Of a stretch of DNA of 64,000 bases, positions 1 through 8,586 are shown one piece after another (the first letter of the stretch is position 1; the number at the start of each line of letters is the position of its first letter). The notes below the pieces were generated by a model. The model had not been told where the DNA came from. It searched no databases and was given only the letters and a program-made list of their open reading frames with translations. The translations under genes and the position numbers were made by a program. The stretch comes from Caryophanales bacterium (GTDB taxonomy: Bacteria > Bacillota > Bacilli > Bacillales > Amphibacillaceae): the NCBI GenBank assembly GCA_026168805.1, contig JAPFDS010000031.1:1-64000 (forward strand). The letters run 5' to 3'.

Positions 1-150
1 GTTGTGTTGTGACTTTAACTATACAAAAGAAAGGGCCTTTTTTCATGTGTTTTCCACATAATCTCATACAAATCCTGTATTTATATAATTTAAATTATAT
101 AAATAGTTCGTATGTTCCCCCACAAACATTTTACTCATACAAGTTTGGCA

Positions 151-196
151 TAAAAAGTACCCCTAAGATTAGCTCTTCAACTAATGTTAGGGGTAC
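151..196 (-). terminator. Intrinsic terminator downstream of fakA
   Basis: Read on the minus strand, a 16-bp stem with one mismatch (GTACCCCTAA...) closes an 8-nt loop and is followed by a run of five T. It lies about 20 nt past the fakA stop codon and would end the yloU-fakA transcript. The remaining bases 1-150 hold no gene that I can support. Confidence 0.8.
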
Positions 197-217
197 GTAT
201 ATCTTGTTCACTGAATG

Positions 218-1897
218 TTATTCTACCGCAATAATATAAGAATAAATAGGTTGTTCACCATTATATATATCTAATTCAACATCATCTTCATATGTTTCTT
301 CAACATAGTTTTCTAAGGCTTGAATTTCTTTTTTCTCTACATCTTCTCCATAAATAATCGTTATAATTTCATCATCTTCGCTTACTAAATCTTTTAATAA
401 CTTTTTTGTCACCGTTAAACGATTAGAGTCCGAAGCTTTAATCTTATCTTCTGCAATCCCCATGAAATTCCCTTTAGCAATCGTTAGCCCATCAATTTGA
501 GTATCACGAACAGCATAGGTAACTTGTCCTGTTTTTACAAAACCTGCAGCTTCAGTCATTTGTTCTTTATTCGTCTGCAAATCCTCCTCAAGATTAAGTT
601 CAAGGAGTGCACTTATTCCCTGAGGGATTGTTTTTGTAGGGACAACATCTACATGTTCTCCAGCTAGTTCTGCCGCTTGCTCAGCTGCCATTGTAATATT
701 TTTGTTGTTCGGTAAAATTAATACTTGTTTCGCGTGAGCTTCTTCAATTGCATTTGTAATGTCTTGGGTACTTGGATTCATTGTTTGTCCACCTTCAATG
801 ACCACGCGAGCTCCTAGACTTTCAAACAATGCTTTCATACCTGATCCCATAGCAACCGTTACAACAGCAAAGTCAACGAGTTCTTTCGCCTGTGACTCTT
901 GATGTGTAACCTTTTCACCTTCACCTACAATTGATGTATGTTGTTCACGCATATTTTCTATATCAATATTAACAAGCCGTCCATAATTCTGGCTCATTGT
1001 CATTACTTTACCTGGATATTCTGTATGAATATGTACTTTTACAACATCATCATCAGAAATAACGACGAGGGAATCACCGTTTTCACTTAATTCTTCTCGA
1101 TAGTCATCTTCTGAAAATGGATGTTTGTCTAGTTTTTCTTGTTCAAACTTAACCATAAATTCGGTACAATACCCGTATACAATGTCCTCTGTATCCATAA
1201 AGTCTTGAGCAGATTTATGATGTTCAGCATTCACAAGCTCATCTATATTCGTTTCCTCAATATCCGCGACTGGAAGCTCTTCTCCCTTTAAAGAAGCAAG
1301 AAACCCTTCATAAATGGTCACAAGTCCTTGCCCGCCTGAATCTACTACGCCAACTTCTTTTAAAACTGGCAATAAATCAGGAGTACGCTTTAATGAAGCT
1401 TTAGCTTCATCTAGAACTTGTTCCATAAATGCGATAATATCATTTTCATTTTGCGCAAGCTCTACAGCTTTAGCACCAGAGTCTTTCGCTACAGTTAAAA
1501 TCGTCCCCTCTACAGGTTTCATCACTGCTTTATATGCCGTTTCAACTCCACTATCAAAAGCATCAGCCATTTCTTTTGTTGTAACTGTTTCTTTTCCTTC
1601 AAACCCTTTTGCAAATCCCCTAAAAATTTGTGAAAGAATGACACCAGAGTTTCCCCTCGCTCCCATAAGAAGCCCTTTTGCAAAAGCTTGAGATGCAACA
1701 GATACGTCTTCGCTATTCGCTTTTTTAAGTTCGTTTACACCCGATGTCATTGACAAATTCATATTTGTCCCTGTATCCCCATCGGGAACTGGGAATACGT
1801 TCAATGCATCGATTGTTTTAGAATTATTCGTTAAATGCCTAGCGCCAGCCATAACCATTTCAGTAAAGATCGTTCCATCTAACGTCTGCATCGTCAC
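218..1897 (-). CDS. fakA: Fatty acid kinase subunit FakA (DAK2/DegV-partner family, YloV)
   Basis: 559-aa cytosolic kinase that phosphorylates fatty acids presented by FakB (DegV-type) proteins so that they can enter phospholipid synthesis. The N-terminal DAK2/DhaL-like ATP domain shows the metal-binding motif PVPDGDTGTNM at about residues 36-46 and GARGNSGVILSQ near 79-90. The C-terminal half is the FakA-specific region. The start is taken as GTG at 1897 because a GGAGG lies 7 nt upstream and the resulting N-terminus (MT-QTLDG) lines up with the B. subtilis protein; an ATG two codons later is the alternative. It follows the Asp23-family gene by 36 nt, the usual yloU-yloV pair. Confidence 0.93.
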   Translation of the reverse strand: MTMQTLDGTIFTEMVMAGARHLTNNSKTIDALNVFPVPDGDTGTNMNLSMTSGVNELKKANSEDVSVASQAFAKGLLMGARGNSGVILSQIFRGFAKGFEGKETVTTKEMADAFDSGVETAYKAVMKPVEGTILTVAKDSGAKAVELAQNENDIIAFMEQVLDEAKASLKRTPDLLPVLKEVGVVDSGGQGLVTIYEGFLASLKGEELPVADIEETNIDELVNAEHHKSAQDFMDTEDIVYGYCTEFMVKFEQEKLDKHPFSEDDYREELSENGDSLVVISDDDVVKVHIHTEYPGKVMTMSQNYGRLVNIDIENMREQHTSIVGEGEKVTHQESQAKELVDFAVVTVAMGSGMKALFESLGARVVIEGGQTMNPSTQDITNAIEEAHAKQVLILPNNKNITMAAEQAAELAGEHVDVVPTKTIPQGISALLELNLEEDLQTNKEQMTEAAGFVKTGQVTYAVRDTQIDGLTIAKGNFMGIAEDKIKASDSNRLTVTKKLLKDLVSEDDEIITIIYGEDVEKKEIQALENYVEETYEDDVELDIYNGEQPIYSYIIAVE

Positions 1898-1933
1898 CTT
1901 ATTTCCTCCTTCAACATCACCTACATGCAGCGA

Positions 1934-2296
1934 TTACTCCTTTGAAACACGAACACCTTGAATATAAACATTAATGGAGTCAACTGCTAATCCCAATGTT
2001 TGATTTAATGTATATTTTACCTTCGATTGTACGTTATTTGCTACTTCAGATATTTTTATTCCATAACTAACGATGATGTACATATCTACATGAAGGCGAT
2101 CATCTTCTTGCCGAACAACAATTCCACGAGAGTAATTTTCTCTGCGTAAAATTTCAGCTAGACCGTCTCTTATTTGACTTTTAGATGCCATACCTACAAT
2201 TCCATAACACTCCATTGCAGCTCCACCAGCGATCGTTGCCACCACTTCATTTGTTATGGTTACTTGACCATCATCTGTATTTAATTCAATGGACAT
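1934..2296 (-). CDS. yloU: Asp23/Gls24-family envelope stress protein (YloU)
   Basis: 120-aa Asp23/Gls24-domain protein. Family members are small alkaline-shock or membrane-associated proteins, and the exact role of YloU is not settled. The body (GAAMECYGIVGMAS..., then VDMYIIVSYGIKI and VQSKVKYTLNQTLGL) is typical. It sits directly upstream of fakA and divergently from rpmB, as in B. subtilis. A GGAGG-type ribosome binding site precedes the ATG. Confidence 0.9.
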   Translation of the reverse strand: MSIELNTDDGQVTITNEVVATIAGGAAMECYGIVGMASKSQIRDGLAEILRRENYSRGIVVRQEDDRLHVDMYIIVSYGIKISEVANNVQSKVKYTLNQTLGLAVDSINVYIQGVRVSKE

Positions 2297-2457
2297 TATT
2301 TTCCTCCTTCATCACTCATTATACTTATTAATAATATTGTACATGTAACGTGAAGAAAAAACGTTTTCAGTCTTTTGTAGCTTTTATACCTTATAAGAAT
2401 GAACGATATTATCCGTTCTGTCAAGAGAAATTACGTAAAGCATTCTCATAAATGTGA

Positions 2458-2486
2458 TTGCTTTAACTTTAAATATATGATAAATT
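2458..2486 (+). promoter_or_regulatory. Candidate sigma-A promoter for rpmB
   Basis: TTGCTT (2458-2463) and TAAATT (2481-2486) are separated by 17 nt and lie about 45 nt upstream of the rpmB start. The -10 is weak, and an overlapping TATGAT at 2476 is an alternative. Confidence 0.3.
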
Positions 2487-2534
2487 AAACTAGTATGGAA
2501 TGCGATAGATGCGTTTAAGTAGGAGGGATTCAAT

Positions 2535-2723
2535 ATGTCAAGAAAATGTGTAATCACTGGTCGATCAACTGGTTCAGGAAATAAACGTTCGCACGCGCTT
2601 AACTCTTCACGCCGTAAGTGGAAAGCGAATTTGCAAAAGGCACGTATTATGGTTGATGGAAAGCCACAACGTGTATATGTATCTGCACGTGCCCTTAAAT
2701 CTGGTAAAGTGCAGCGTGTATAA
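2535..2723 (+). CDS. rpmB: Large ribosomal subunit protein bL28
   Basis: 62-aa basic ribosomal protein with the full-length bL28 signature (SRKCVITGR at the N-terminus, [12 protein letters not shown] near the C-terminus). Only one cysteine (Cys5) is present, so this is the zinc-free form lacking the paired CxxC motifs. The ATG has GGAGGGATTC just upstream. It is one of only three plus-strand genes here and stands between divergent yloU and convergent spoVM, as in other bacilli. Confidence 0.97.
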   Translation: MSRKCVITGRSTGSGNKRSHALNSSRRKWKANLQKARIMVDGKPQRVYVSARALKSGKVQRV

Positions 2724-2751
2724 TCATTACACTCTTATTAAAAATATGTGT

Positions 2752-2786
2752 AAAAAAAGCATCCATTTAGATGGGTGCTTTTTTTT
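2752..2786 (+). terminator. Intrinsic terminator of rpmB
   Basis: Stem GCATCCAT/ATGGGTGC (one G-U pair) with a 4-nt loop, preceded by seven A and followed by eight T. It is a strong rho-independent terminator and the flanking A-tract could let it work in both directions. Confidence 0.92.
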
Positions 2787-2870
2787 ACACGTGAATGAAT
2801 TTCATAATTGCACATCATAATCAAGAGTTCGTACAATCTAGAACAGATTGTACGCCCGCAATTGTTTCAA

Positions 2871-2954
2871 CTACTTTTCTCTTTTGAATACATTAATAAT
2901 CACTCGAACAAATCCTCCAAGAAACCTCGGGAGTTTAATAGTATAAAATTTCAT
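2871..2954 (-). CDS. spoVM: Stage V sporulation peptide SpoVM
   Basis: 27-residue peptide, MKFYTIKLPRFLGG at its start. SpoVM is an amphipathic helix that recognises the convex forespore membrane and anchors SpoIVA, and hence the spore coat and cortex machinery. The first nine residues, including Pro9 that is needed for curvature sensing, match B. subtilis exactly. Lys10 is Arg, the tail differs (FVRVIINVFKREK) and the peptide is one residue longer than the usual 26. A very strong GAGGAGGGGG ribosome binding site precedes the ATG. Its position between rpmB and rpe is the conserved one. Confidence 0.93.
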   Translation of the reverse strand: MKFYTIKLPRFLGGFVRVIINVFKREK

Positions 2955-3135
2955 GTTCCCCCTCCTCTTATACAAAAAAAGCTAATTCGTATATTGGTTG
3001 CGCGAATGTACGACGAATCTTTATTAGTATTAGTATGCGCACAACAAATAAAAAATAACCAATTTGTAAAAGAAGCTTGTTTTGCTCACGTAAGGGAGAT
3101 GATTCACAAACTTGTGGATCTGTATAGTATGTAAC

Positions 3136-3792
3136 TTATTGTTTTGCTGCAGTTTTAATGGCTTCAACCGCTTCTTTTCGATTTGCTTGATTATACACGG
3201 CACTTCCTGCCACCAAAATGTCTGCTCCTGCCTCTACACAACTTGCTGCAGTTTCAGGATTCACTCCGCCATCTACTTGAATAACATATGAATAATCATG
3301 CGCATTTCTCCACTGATCGAGTTGTTTGATTTTATCTAAACAACTTGGAATAAATGCTTGGCCGCCAAATCCTGGGTTTACGGTCATCACAAGAACTAAA
3401 TCAACCATTGGAAGGATTTCCTGCAACACACTTACTGGAGTTGCTGGATTAATGACAACACCAGCTTGTACGCCTTCTGATTTAATGAGTTGAATCGTTC
3501 GATGTAAATGTACAGATGCCTCTTGGTGGACTGTAATAATATCTGCCCCCGCTTCAGCAAATGCCTGGATGTAATTATCTGGTTGTTCAATCATTAAATG
3601 CACATCTAGCGGAAGTTCTGTCAACGGACGAACTGCCTCAACAATCAGAGGTCCAATTGTTATATTCGGGACAAAATGTCCGTCCATCACATCAATATGA
3701 ATATACTCTACTCCTGCTTCCTCTACTTCTTTTATTTCGGAACCTAGTTTTGCAAAATCAGCTGATAAAATCGAAGGTGCTATTTTAACCAT
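3136..3792 (-). CDS. rpe: Ribulose-phosphate 3-epimerase
   Basis: 218-aa TIM-barrel enzyme interconverting ribulose-5-phosphate and xylulose-5-phosphate in the pentose phosphate pathway. The family motifs are intact: [13 protein letters not shown] at residues 5-17, the metal/catalytic [12 protein letters not shown] at 32-43, DVHLMIE at 63-69, [10 protein letters not shown] at about 139-148 and the phosphate-binding DGGVN near 175. It begins 3 nt after rsgA. The thiamine pyrophosphokinase gene thiN, which usually follows it, is not present. Confidence 0.96.
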   Translation of the reverse strand: MVKIAPSILSADFAKLGSEIKEVEEAGVEYIHIDVMDGHFVPNITIGPLIVEAVRPLTELPLDVHLMIEQPDNYIQAFAEAGADIITVHQEASVHLHRTIQLIKSEGVQAGVVINPATPVSVLQEILPMVDLVLVMTVNPGFGGQAFIPSCLDKIKQLDQWRNAHDYSYVIQVDGGVNPETAASCVEAGADILVAGSAVYNQANRKEAVEAIKTAAKQ

Positions 3793-3795
3793 TGT

Positions 3796-4683
3796 CTAAT
3801 ACCTCGGCTTTCTTTCTTGGATTTCTTGAATAAATTCTAAATAATGTTCATAGCGTTTTTTATGAATACCATTTTTTTCAACTGCATGTTTCACTGCACA
3901 TTGTGGTTCGTTTATATGCAAACATCCTCTGAATTTACATTCGGGAGATCTTGTTCTCATCTCTGGGAATGCATCAGACAACTCGTTTGCTTCAATACCA
4001 TCAAATTGTACAACACTAAAACCAGGTGTATCTGCAACAAGTCCTCCAGCGATTGGTAGTAACTCTACATGCCGTGTTGTATGCTTTCCCCGGCCTAGAC
4101 TTTTGGATATTTCATCCGTTTTGATCGTTAAGGTGTCATCAATCGCATTTAGTAAAGAAGATTTCCCAACACCTGACTGCCCAATAATCACAGACACACT
4201 GTCTTTAAAATGTGCACGAATAGACTGTGATGCATCTTCTGTAAGATCGAGCGTGGATACCATGAGAACTTCGTAACCAATTTCTTCATAAATTGTTTTC
4301 CATTGTTCTACTTCCTCACGCTCTACTTCTGTTAACAAATCCTTTTTTGTCATATAAATGATTGGTTTAATGAACTTTGATTCTAAAAACACCAAAAATC
4401 GGTCGAGCAAAAGGGAACTAAAGGCCGGTTCTTGTGTAGATGTCACGACTAGCGCTTGATCTATATTCGCAATTGGTGGACGTTGTAATTCATTTGCTCT
4501 TTTTTCAATATCTTTAATATATCCCTCGTCATTTTCATCAATTTGAAAGGAGACAAAATCACCTACAAGAGGGGAACGTTTTTGTTTTCTAAATACGCCA
4601 CGCCCCCTACATTGGTAGACAGTTCCGTCAGAGTTTACGTAATAAAATCCACTAATCGCCTTTACAATCCGACCTTTTTTCAT
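3796..4683 (-). CDS. rsgA: Ribosome small-subunit-dependent GTPase RsgA (CpgA/YloQ)
   Basis: 295-aa circularly permuted GTPase that acts in late 30S subunit maturation. It has an N-terminal OB-fold, then G4 TKKD (112-115), G1 GQSGVGKSS (168-176) and G3 DTPG (218-221), and a C-terminal zinc site formed by Cys249, Cys254, His256 and Cys262. It lies 18 nt after prkC. In B. subtilis this protein is a substrate of the PrkC kinase encoded next to it, so the grouping is functional. Confidence 0.96.
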   Translation of the reverse strand: MKKGRIVKAISGFYYVNSDGTVYQCRGRGVFRKQKRSPLVGDFVSFQIDENDEGYIKDIEKRANELQRPPIANIDQALVVTSTQEPAFSSLLLDRFLVFLESKFIKPIIYMTKKDLLTEVEREEVEQWKTIYEEIGYEVLMVSTLDLTEDASQSIRAHFKDSVSVIIGQSGVGKSSLLNAIDDTLTIKTDEISKSLGRGKHTTRHVELLPIAGGLVADTPGFSVVQFDGIEANELSDAFPEMRTRSPECKFRGCLHINEPQCAVKHAVEKNGIHKKRYEHYLEFIQEIQERKPRY

Positions 4684-4701
4684 AGATTAACACCTTCTCT
4701 A

Positions 4702-6726
4702 TTATGGTATTTCTTTTTCGATAATCGTTTCACCGTCTCGTTCAACACGATATTCAGCCGTATCCCCCTCTTCGATGATTAACGTGATGGAGTATTCTTT
4801 ATCATCCGTAATCGTTTCTTGTTTATATACGTCCTCAATATTATTATTCATGTCTTTTACATAAATAGTTACTGTTTGAGGCTCGTTCTCTTGTTCTTCC
4901 TCATCTTCATCATCAGGTTCGTTTGTATAAGCAACTGAGAATGAAACTGTATGAGGTTCAGGTGGCTTTTCTTCGGGTCCAATCGAAACAGATACATGAA
5001 CCGTTGACCCTTCTTTCACGTCAGCATTTGAACCTGGATCTTGCTTGACAATCAATCCTTTTTCAACACTATCTGAATGCACTTCTTCTGTAGATAATGT
5101 TAGTCCTCTTTCGTCTGCATATGACTCTGCATCAGACAAGGATGATCCGACTAAATCTTTTAGTTGAAAGGTCTCAGGGCCGATGCTTACTTCAAAAATC
5201 ACCCGTGTCTCACTCGGCACTACCTGTTCATCATGACCTGGTTGCACTTGAGCTATTATTTCACCTTCAGGTTTATCTGAATGTTTGTCGTATCGATGTA
5301 TATCTGTATATCCTTTATCCTCTAGTAATCGTTTCGCCTGTTCGAAATCATGTCCTACATAATTATCAAACGCTACTGTTTCTTTCCCGTCACTTACATA
5401 TACTGTAACAGTTGATTCTTCTTTCACTGTTCTGCCTTCTTTTGGATCCGTTTTAACAACATTTCCTTCTTCTATATCTTCATCAAATATACTTTCTTCT
5501 TCTACTACTAAATTCAGTTCTTCTAGTTCTTTAATGGCTTCTTCTACTGGGTCATCAATGACGTCTGGTACTGTTACATCTTTTAATTTGAACAGAGAAG
5601 GAAGTACGAACAATGCAAGAACGATGGATAGAATGACTATAAAAAGACCAATGCCAATCCATAACCATTTCTTCTTTTTACCTTTCTTCTGCTTGTCTTT
5701 TTTCTTCCCTTTACTACCACTTGTGCCTGTTGGTTTTTCGGTCTCTTCTTGATTAGAATCCATCCGAATCGTTTCTGCATCCGTGCGGTGAACCATCGTT
5801 TCCTCGTTGTTATCTGCTTGTATATGATCATCTGTAATGACCGGGATTGCTTTCGTTTCTTCACCTGCTTCAACAGGTGGAGAAAATTTCGGCTCATGGA
5901 TGACATTTGGATCAAGTGCATGTTCTAATGCATGATACATTTCTGTTACATCCATAAAACGATGAAATGGATCCTTCGCCATCGCTTGTAAGACAATATT
6001 TTCAACACTCTGAGGAATCTCTGGATGAATAGCACGGACTGATGGTGGTTCACTTTGCAAATGCTTCAATGCAATCGACACAGGAGACTGTCCTGAAAAA
6101 GGTAGTTTGCCAGTTAATAATTCAAAAAAGACAATTCCTAAAGAATATATATCTGACTTTTTAGTTGCAATACCCCCACGTGCTTGTTCTGGGGATAGGT
6201 AATGGACAGAACCTAGAATAGAGTTTGTTCTCGTTAAAGATGTTGCACTTAATGCCACAGCAATACCAAAGTCAGTTACTTTCACTTGACCATTTTTATC
6301 CATTAAAATATTTTGTGGTTTTATATCCCTATGTACTAATTCATTCGCATGTGCATGCGTAATTGCCGAAGAAACTTGTTGCATAATACGGATAGATTCT
6401 TCCACATCTATTGGACCATATCGTTGAATATATTCTTTAAGTGTCAGTCCATCTACATATTCCATGGCCATATATAGAATATGCTCTTCTTCTCCTACAT
6501 CATAGATGTTTACTATATTCCGGTGAGTCAAACTAGTTGCTGCTTGCGCTTCTCGATGAAACCTTTCGATAAATTCTTCATCATTCGCATACTCTAACCT
6601 GAGTACTTTCACAGCAACATCTCGCTCTAAAATGGTGTCGGTTGCTAAATAAACATTGGCCATTCCACCGCCGCCAATTGTTTTTTTAATTAGATACCGC
6701 TCATCAAGCAAGTGTCCTTCTAACAT
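4702..6726 (-). CDS. prkC: PASTA-domain Ser/Thr protein kinase PrkC
   Basis: 674-aa membrane kinase that senses muropeptides and promotes germination and wall homeostasis. The kinase domain occupies residues 1-275: glycine loop IGGGGMA (17-23), Lys40, HRD (132-134) and DFG (152-154) are all intact. An acidic linker leads to a lysine-rich stretch (339-353) and one transmembrane helix (about 354-376). Three extracellular PASTA repeats follow (about 382-590), then a C-terminal immunoglobulin-like segment. The ATG overlaps the end of prpC by 7 nt with GGTGAGG just upstream, so kinase and phosphatase are translationally coupled. Confidence 0.96.
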   Translation of the reverse strand: MLEGHLLDERYLIKKTIGGGGMANVYLATDTILERDVAVKVLRLEYANDEEFIERFHREAQAATSLTHRNIVNIYDVGEEEHILYMAMEYVDGLTLKEYIQRYGPIDVEESIRIMQQVSSAITHAHANELVHRDIKPQNILMDKNGQVKVTDFGIAVALSATSLTRTNSILGSVHYLSPEQARGGIATKKSDIYSLGIVFFELLTGKLPFSGQSPVSIALKHLQSEPPSVRAIHPEIPQSVENIVLQAMAKDPFHRFMDVTEMYHALEHALDPNVIHEPKFSPPVEAGEETKAIPVITDDHIQADNNEETMVHRTDAETIRMDSNQEETEKPTGTSGSKGKKKDKQKKGKKKKWLWIGIGLFIVILSIVLALFVLPSLFKLKDVTVPDVIDDPVEEAIKELEELNLVVEEESIFDEDIEEGNVVKTDPKEGRTVKEESTVTVYVSDGKETVAFDNYVGHDFEQAKRLLEDKGYTDIHRYDKHSDKPEGEIIAQVQPGHDEQVVPSETRVIFEVSIGPETFQLKDLVGSSLSDAESYADERGLTLSTEEVHSDSVEKGLIVKQDPGSNADVKEGSTVHVSVSIGPEEKPPEPHTVSFSVAYTNEPDDEDEEEQENEPQTVTIYVKDMNNNIEDVYKQETITDDKEYSITLIIEEGDTAEYRVERDGETIIEKEIP

Positions 6727-7481
6727 GTTTCCTCACCTTCTTCCAACTTTTCCTTGTTATCAATAAGGATGAGAGTGATATTATCTTCTCCACCACGCTC
6801 ATTTGCTAGGTCTACCATTTGTGTAGCAATTTCCTCGATTGCTTCATGTGTATTCATAAAAGTTTCAATTTCTTCATCAGATAGTTTATCCGTTAATCCG
6901 TCTGTACAAAGTAATACACGCTCATTTTCTTCAATGGTTAATGTGCGATAGTCTGCTTGAACAGCATGCTGTGTTCCAAGCGCTTTTAAAACAACATTTT
7001 TTCTTGGATGATGGTGAGCCTCTTGTTTTGAAATTTCTCCAGAACGAATGAGTTCATTCACTAACGAATGATCTTCTGTAATTTGCGTAAGATTCTTTTC
7101 ATGTAAAGTATAACATCTGCTATCACCTATATGAGCAACCGTTATAAATTCATTTGTCATAATGGTGATTACAATGGTCGTTCCCATACCTTCACATTCT
7201 TTTACCTCTGTTGCTCGTATATACATCTTTTCATTGACAGTTCTTAATGTTTCGACAAGCCATTGCTCAGCTTCATGGGGTGATAAATCATTTGGTATAC
7301 TTTCCCATCCTTCTTTCACCATAGAGACCGCCATAGAACTCGCGACGTCACCCGCTTGGTGCCCACCCATTCCGTCTGCAATAACGGCTAATAATTGATC
7401 GGATTGATTAAAAAATATCCCCCCAGCATCTTCATTTAGGGAGCGAACTTGTCCTTGATCTGTTAAAAACCGAGCATTCAT
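6720..7481 (-). CDS. prpC: PP2C-family Ser/Thr phosphatase PrpC (Stp1)
   Basis: 253-aa metal-dependent phosphatase that reverses PrkC phosphorylation. The PPM metal ligands are visible in NED (16-18) and ADGMGG (35-40), with GDSRCY, TDGLTD and GGEDN following in the usual order. The ATG has a GAGGTG site 5 nt upstream. It overlaps prkC. Upstream there are only 149 nt to fmt; rlmN and rsmB, which normally stand there, are missing. Confidence 0.95.
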   Translation of the reverse strand: MNARFLTDQGQVRSLNEDAGGIFFNQSDQLLAVIADGMGGHQAGDVASSMAVSMVKEGWESIPNDLSPHEAEQWLVETLRTVNEKMYIRATEVKECEGMGTTIVITIMTNEFITVAHIGDSRCYTLHEKNLTQITEDHSLVNELIRSGEISKQEAHHHPRKNVVLKALGTQHAVQADYRTLTIEENERVLLCTDGLTDKLSDEEIETFMNTHEAIEEIATQMVDLANERGGEDNITLILIDNKEKLEEGEETC

Positions 7482-7587
7482 TTCATCACCTCATCCAAAA
7501 GATTCACTTTTAACTCGTTTATTCATTCCACGATCATGAAATATACAGCATTCTTTATTAAAGAATACACGAATTTGCTTCATCAAA

Positions 7588-7616
7588 ATGATATAGTTTT
7601 ATCTTCCTTATTACAA
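7588..7616 (-). promoter_or_regulatory. Candidate sigma-A promoter for prpC-prkC
   Basis: On the minus strand TTGTAA (7611-7616) and TATCAT (7588-7593) are spaced by 17 nt in the 149-nt gap between fmt and prpC. No other signal in the gap is convincing. Confidence 0.35.
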
Positions 7617-7630
7617 ATATTACCTTCCAA

Positions 7631-8572
7631 TTAACTCTTAAATACTTCTCCAACGTTAAGTCGATCGGATGACCCACGTAAATAATCTTGTGTAAGCATT
7701 TTACGACTACCAGCGGGTTGGATCTCTACTAACTCGACGGCTTTCCCATCTCCACAAGCAACGATAATGGTATGTTCGTCCGTATGCTCGACAATTTCTC
7801 CAGGACTTCCACTAACATTTTTGTCCATAAGATTTGCTTGCCATAGCTTTATTTGTTGATCTGCTAGTTTCGAGTAAGCCACTGGCCATGGATTGAGTCC
7901 TCTTATATGGTTGTATACCTCTAAACTATCTTTTGTCCAATCAATCTTTTCTAATTCGCGACGGATATTTGGAGCAAAGGTAGCTTCTTCTTCAACTTGT
8001 TTAGTAGGTTGAATCGTTTCATCAAATATGTTTGGTAAAGTCTCTTTTAAAAGTTCGGCGCCAACGACAGATAATTTATCATGTAAACTACCAACCGTAT
8101 CTGTATGGTCAATTTGCACCTCTTTTTGTGAAATCATATCCCCTGCATCAAGCTGTTCTACCATGTACATAATGGTAATACCTGTTTTGTCTTTCCCTTG
8201 TAAGATCGCATAATGGATCGGAGCGCCACCTCGTAATTGAGGTAATAACGATGCGTGTACATTTACACTACCAAAGCCGGGAGTCTCTAATAGTTCTTTC
8301 GGTAAAATTTGGCCGTATGCAACTGTCACAATGAGATCTGGTTTTGCTTCTATGATTGGTTGGTAATCTAACCTAATATTCTCTGGTTGAAAAACAGGTA
8401 TATGATGTTTTTCTGCTTCTGTTTTTACCGGAGGCGGTGTCAAAATTCTTTTACGACCAACCGGACGGTCTGGTTGTGTAACAACTAAAGCAATCTCATA
8501 GGGTGATTCAATGATTGTTTGAAGTACAGGTACAGCAAAATCAGGCGTTCCCATAAAAACAATTCGTTTCAT
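7631..8572 (-). CDS. fmt: Methionyl-tRNA formyltransferase
   Basis: 313-aa enzyme that formylates initiator Met-tRNA using 10-formyl-tetrahydrofolate. The N-terminal Rossmann domain starts [12 protein letters not shown], and the catalytic region [16 protein letters not shown] and the DAGDM motif are intact. A C-terminal OB-like tRNA-binding domain follows. It starts 14 nt after priA. The peptide deformylase gene def, normally between priA and fmt, is not in this position, so deformylation must be encoded elsewhere. Confidence 0.96.
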   Translation of the reverse strand: MKRIVFMGTPDFAVPVLQTIIESPYEIALVVTQPDRPVGRKRILTPPPVKTEAEKHHIPVFQPENIRLDYQPIIEAKPDLIVTVAYGQILPKELLETPGFGSVNVHASLLPQLRGGAPIHYAILQGKDKTGITIMYMVEQLDAGDMISQKEVQIDHTDTVGSLHDKLSVVGAELLKETLPNIFDETIQPTKQVEEEATFAPNIRRELEKIDWTKDSLEVYNHIRGLNPWPVAYSKLADQQIKLWQANLMDKNVSGSPGEIVEHTDEHTIIVACGDGKAVELVEIQPAGSRKMLTQDYLRGSSDRLNVGEVFKS

Positions 8573-8586
8573 TATAATCCTTCTCT

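Noticed and set aside
20..40. AAAGGGCCTTT palindrome near the left edge as a terminator of a neighbouring gene
   Set aside because: The self-complementary core is too short to form a stem with a loop, and the neighbouring gene is outside the window.
9..239. 76-codon open frame on the plus strand near the left edge
   Set aside because: No ribosome binding site, low-complexity content, and it crosses the fakA terminator hairpin.
2831..2853. Perfect 9-bp inverted repeat after spoVM as a terminator
   Set aside because: The stem is real, but no T-tract follows on the minus strand, so I do not call it a terminator.
2808..3134. 108-codon open frame on the plus strand
   Set aside because: It runs antisense over spoVM, has no ribosome binding site and resembles no known protein; spoVM on the other strand is certain.
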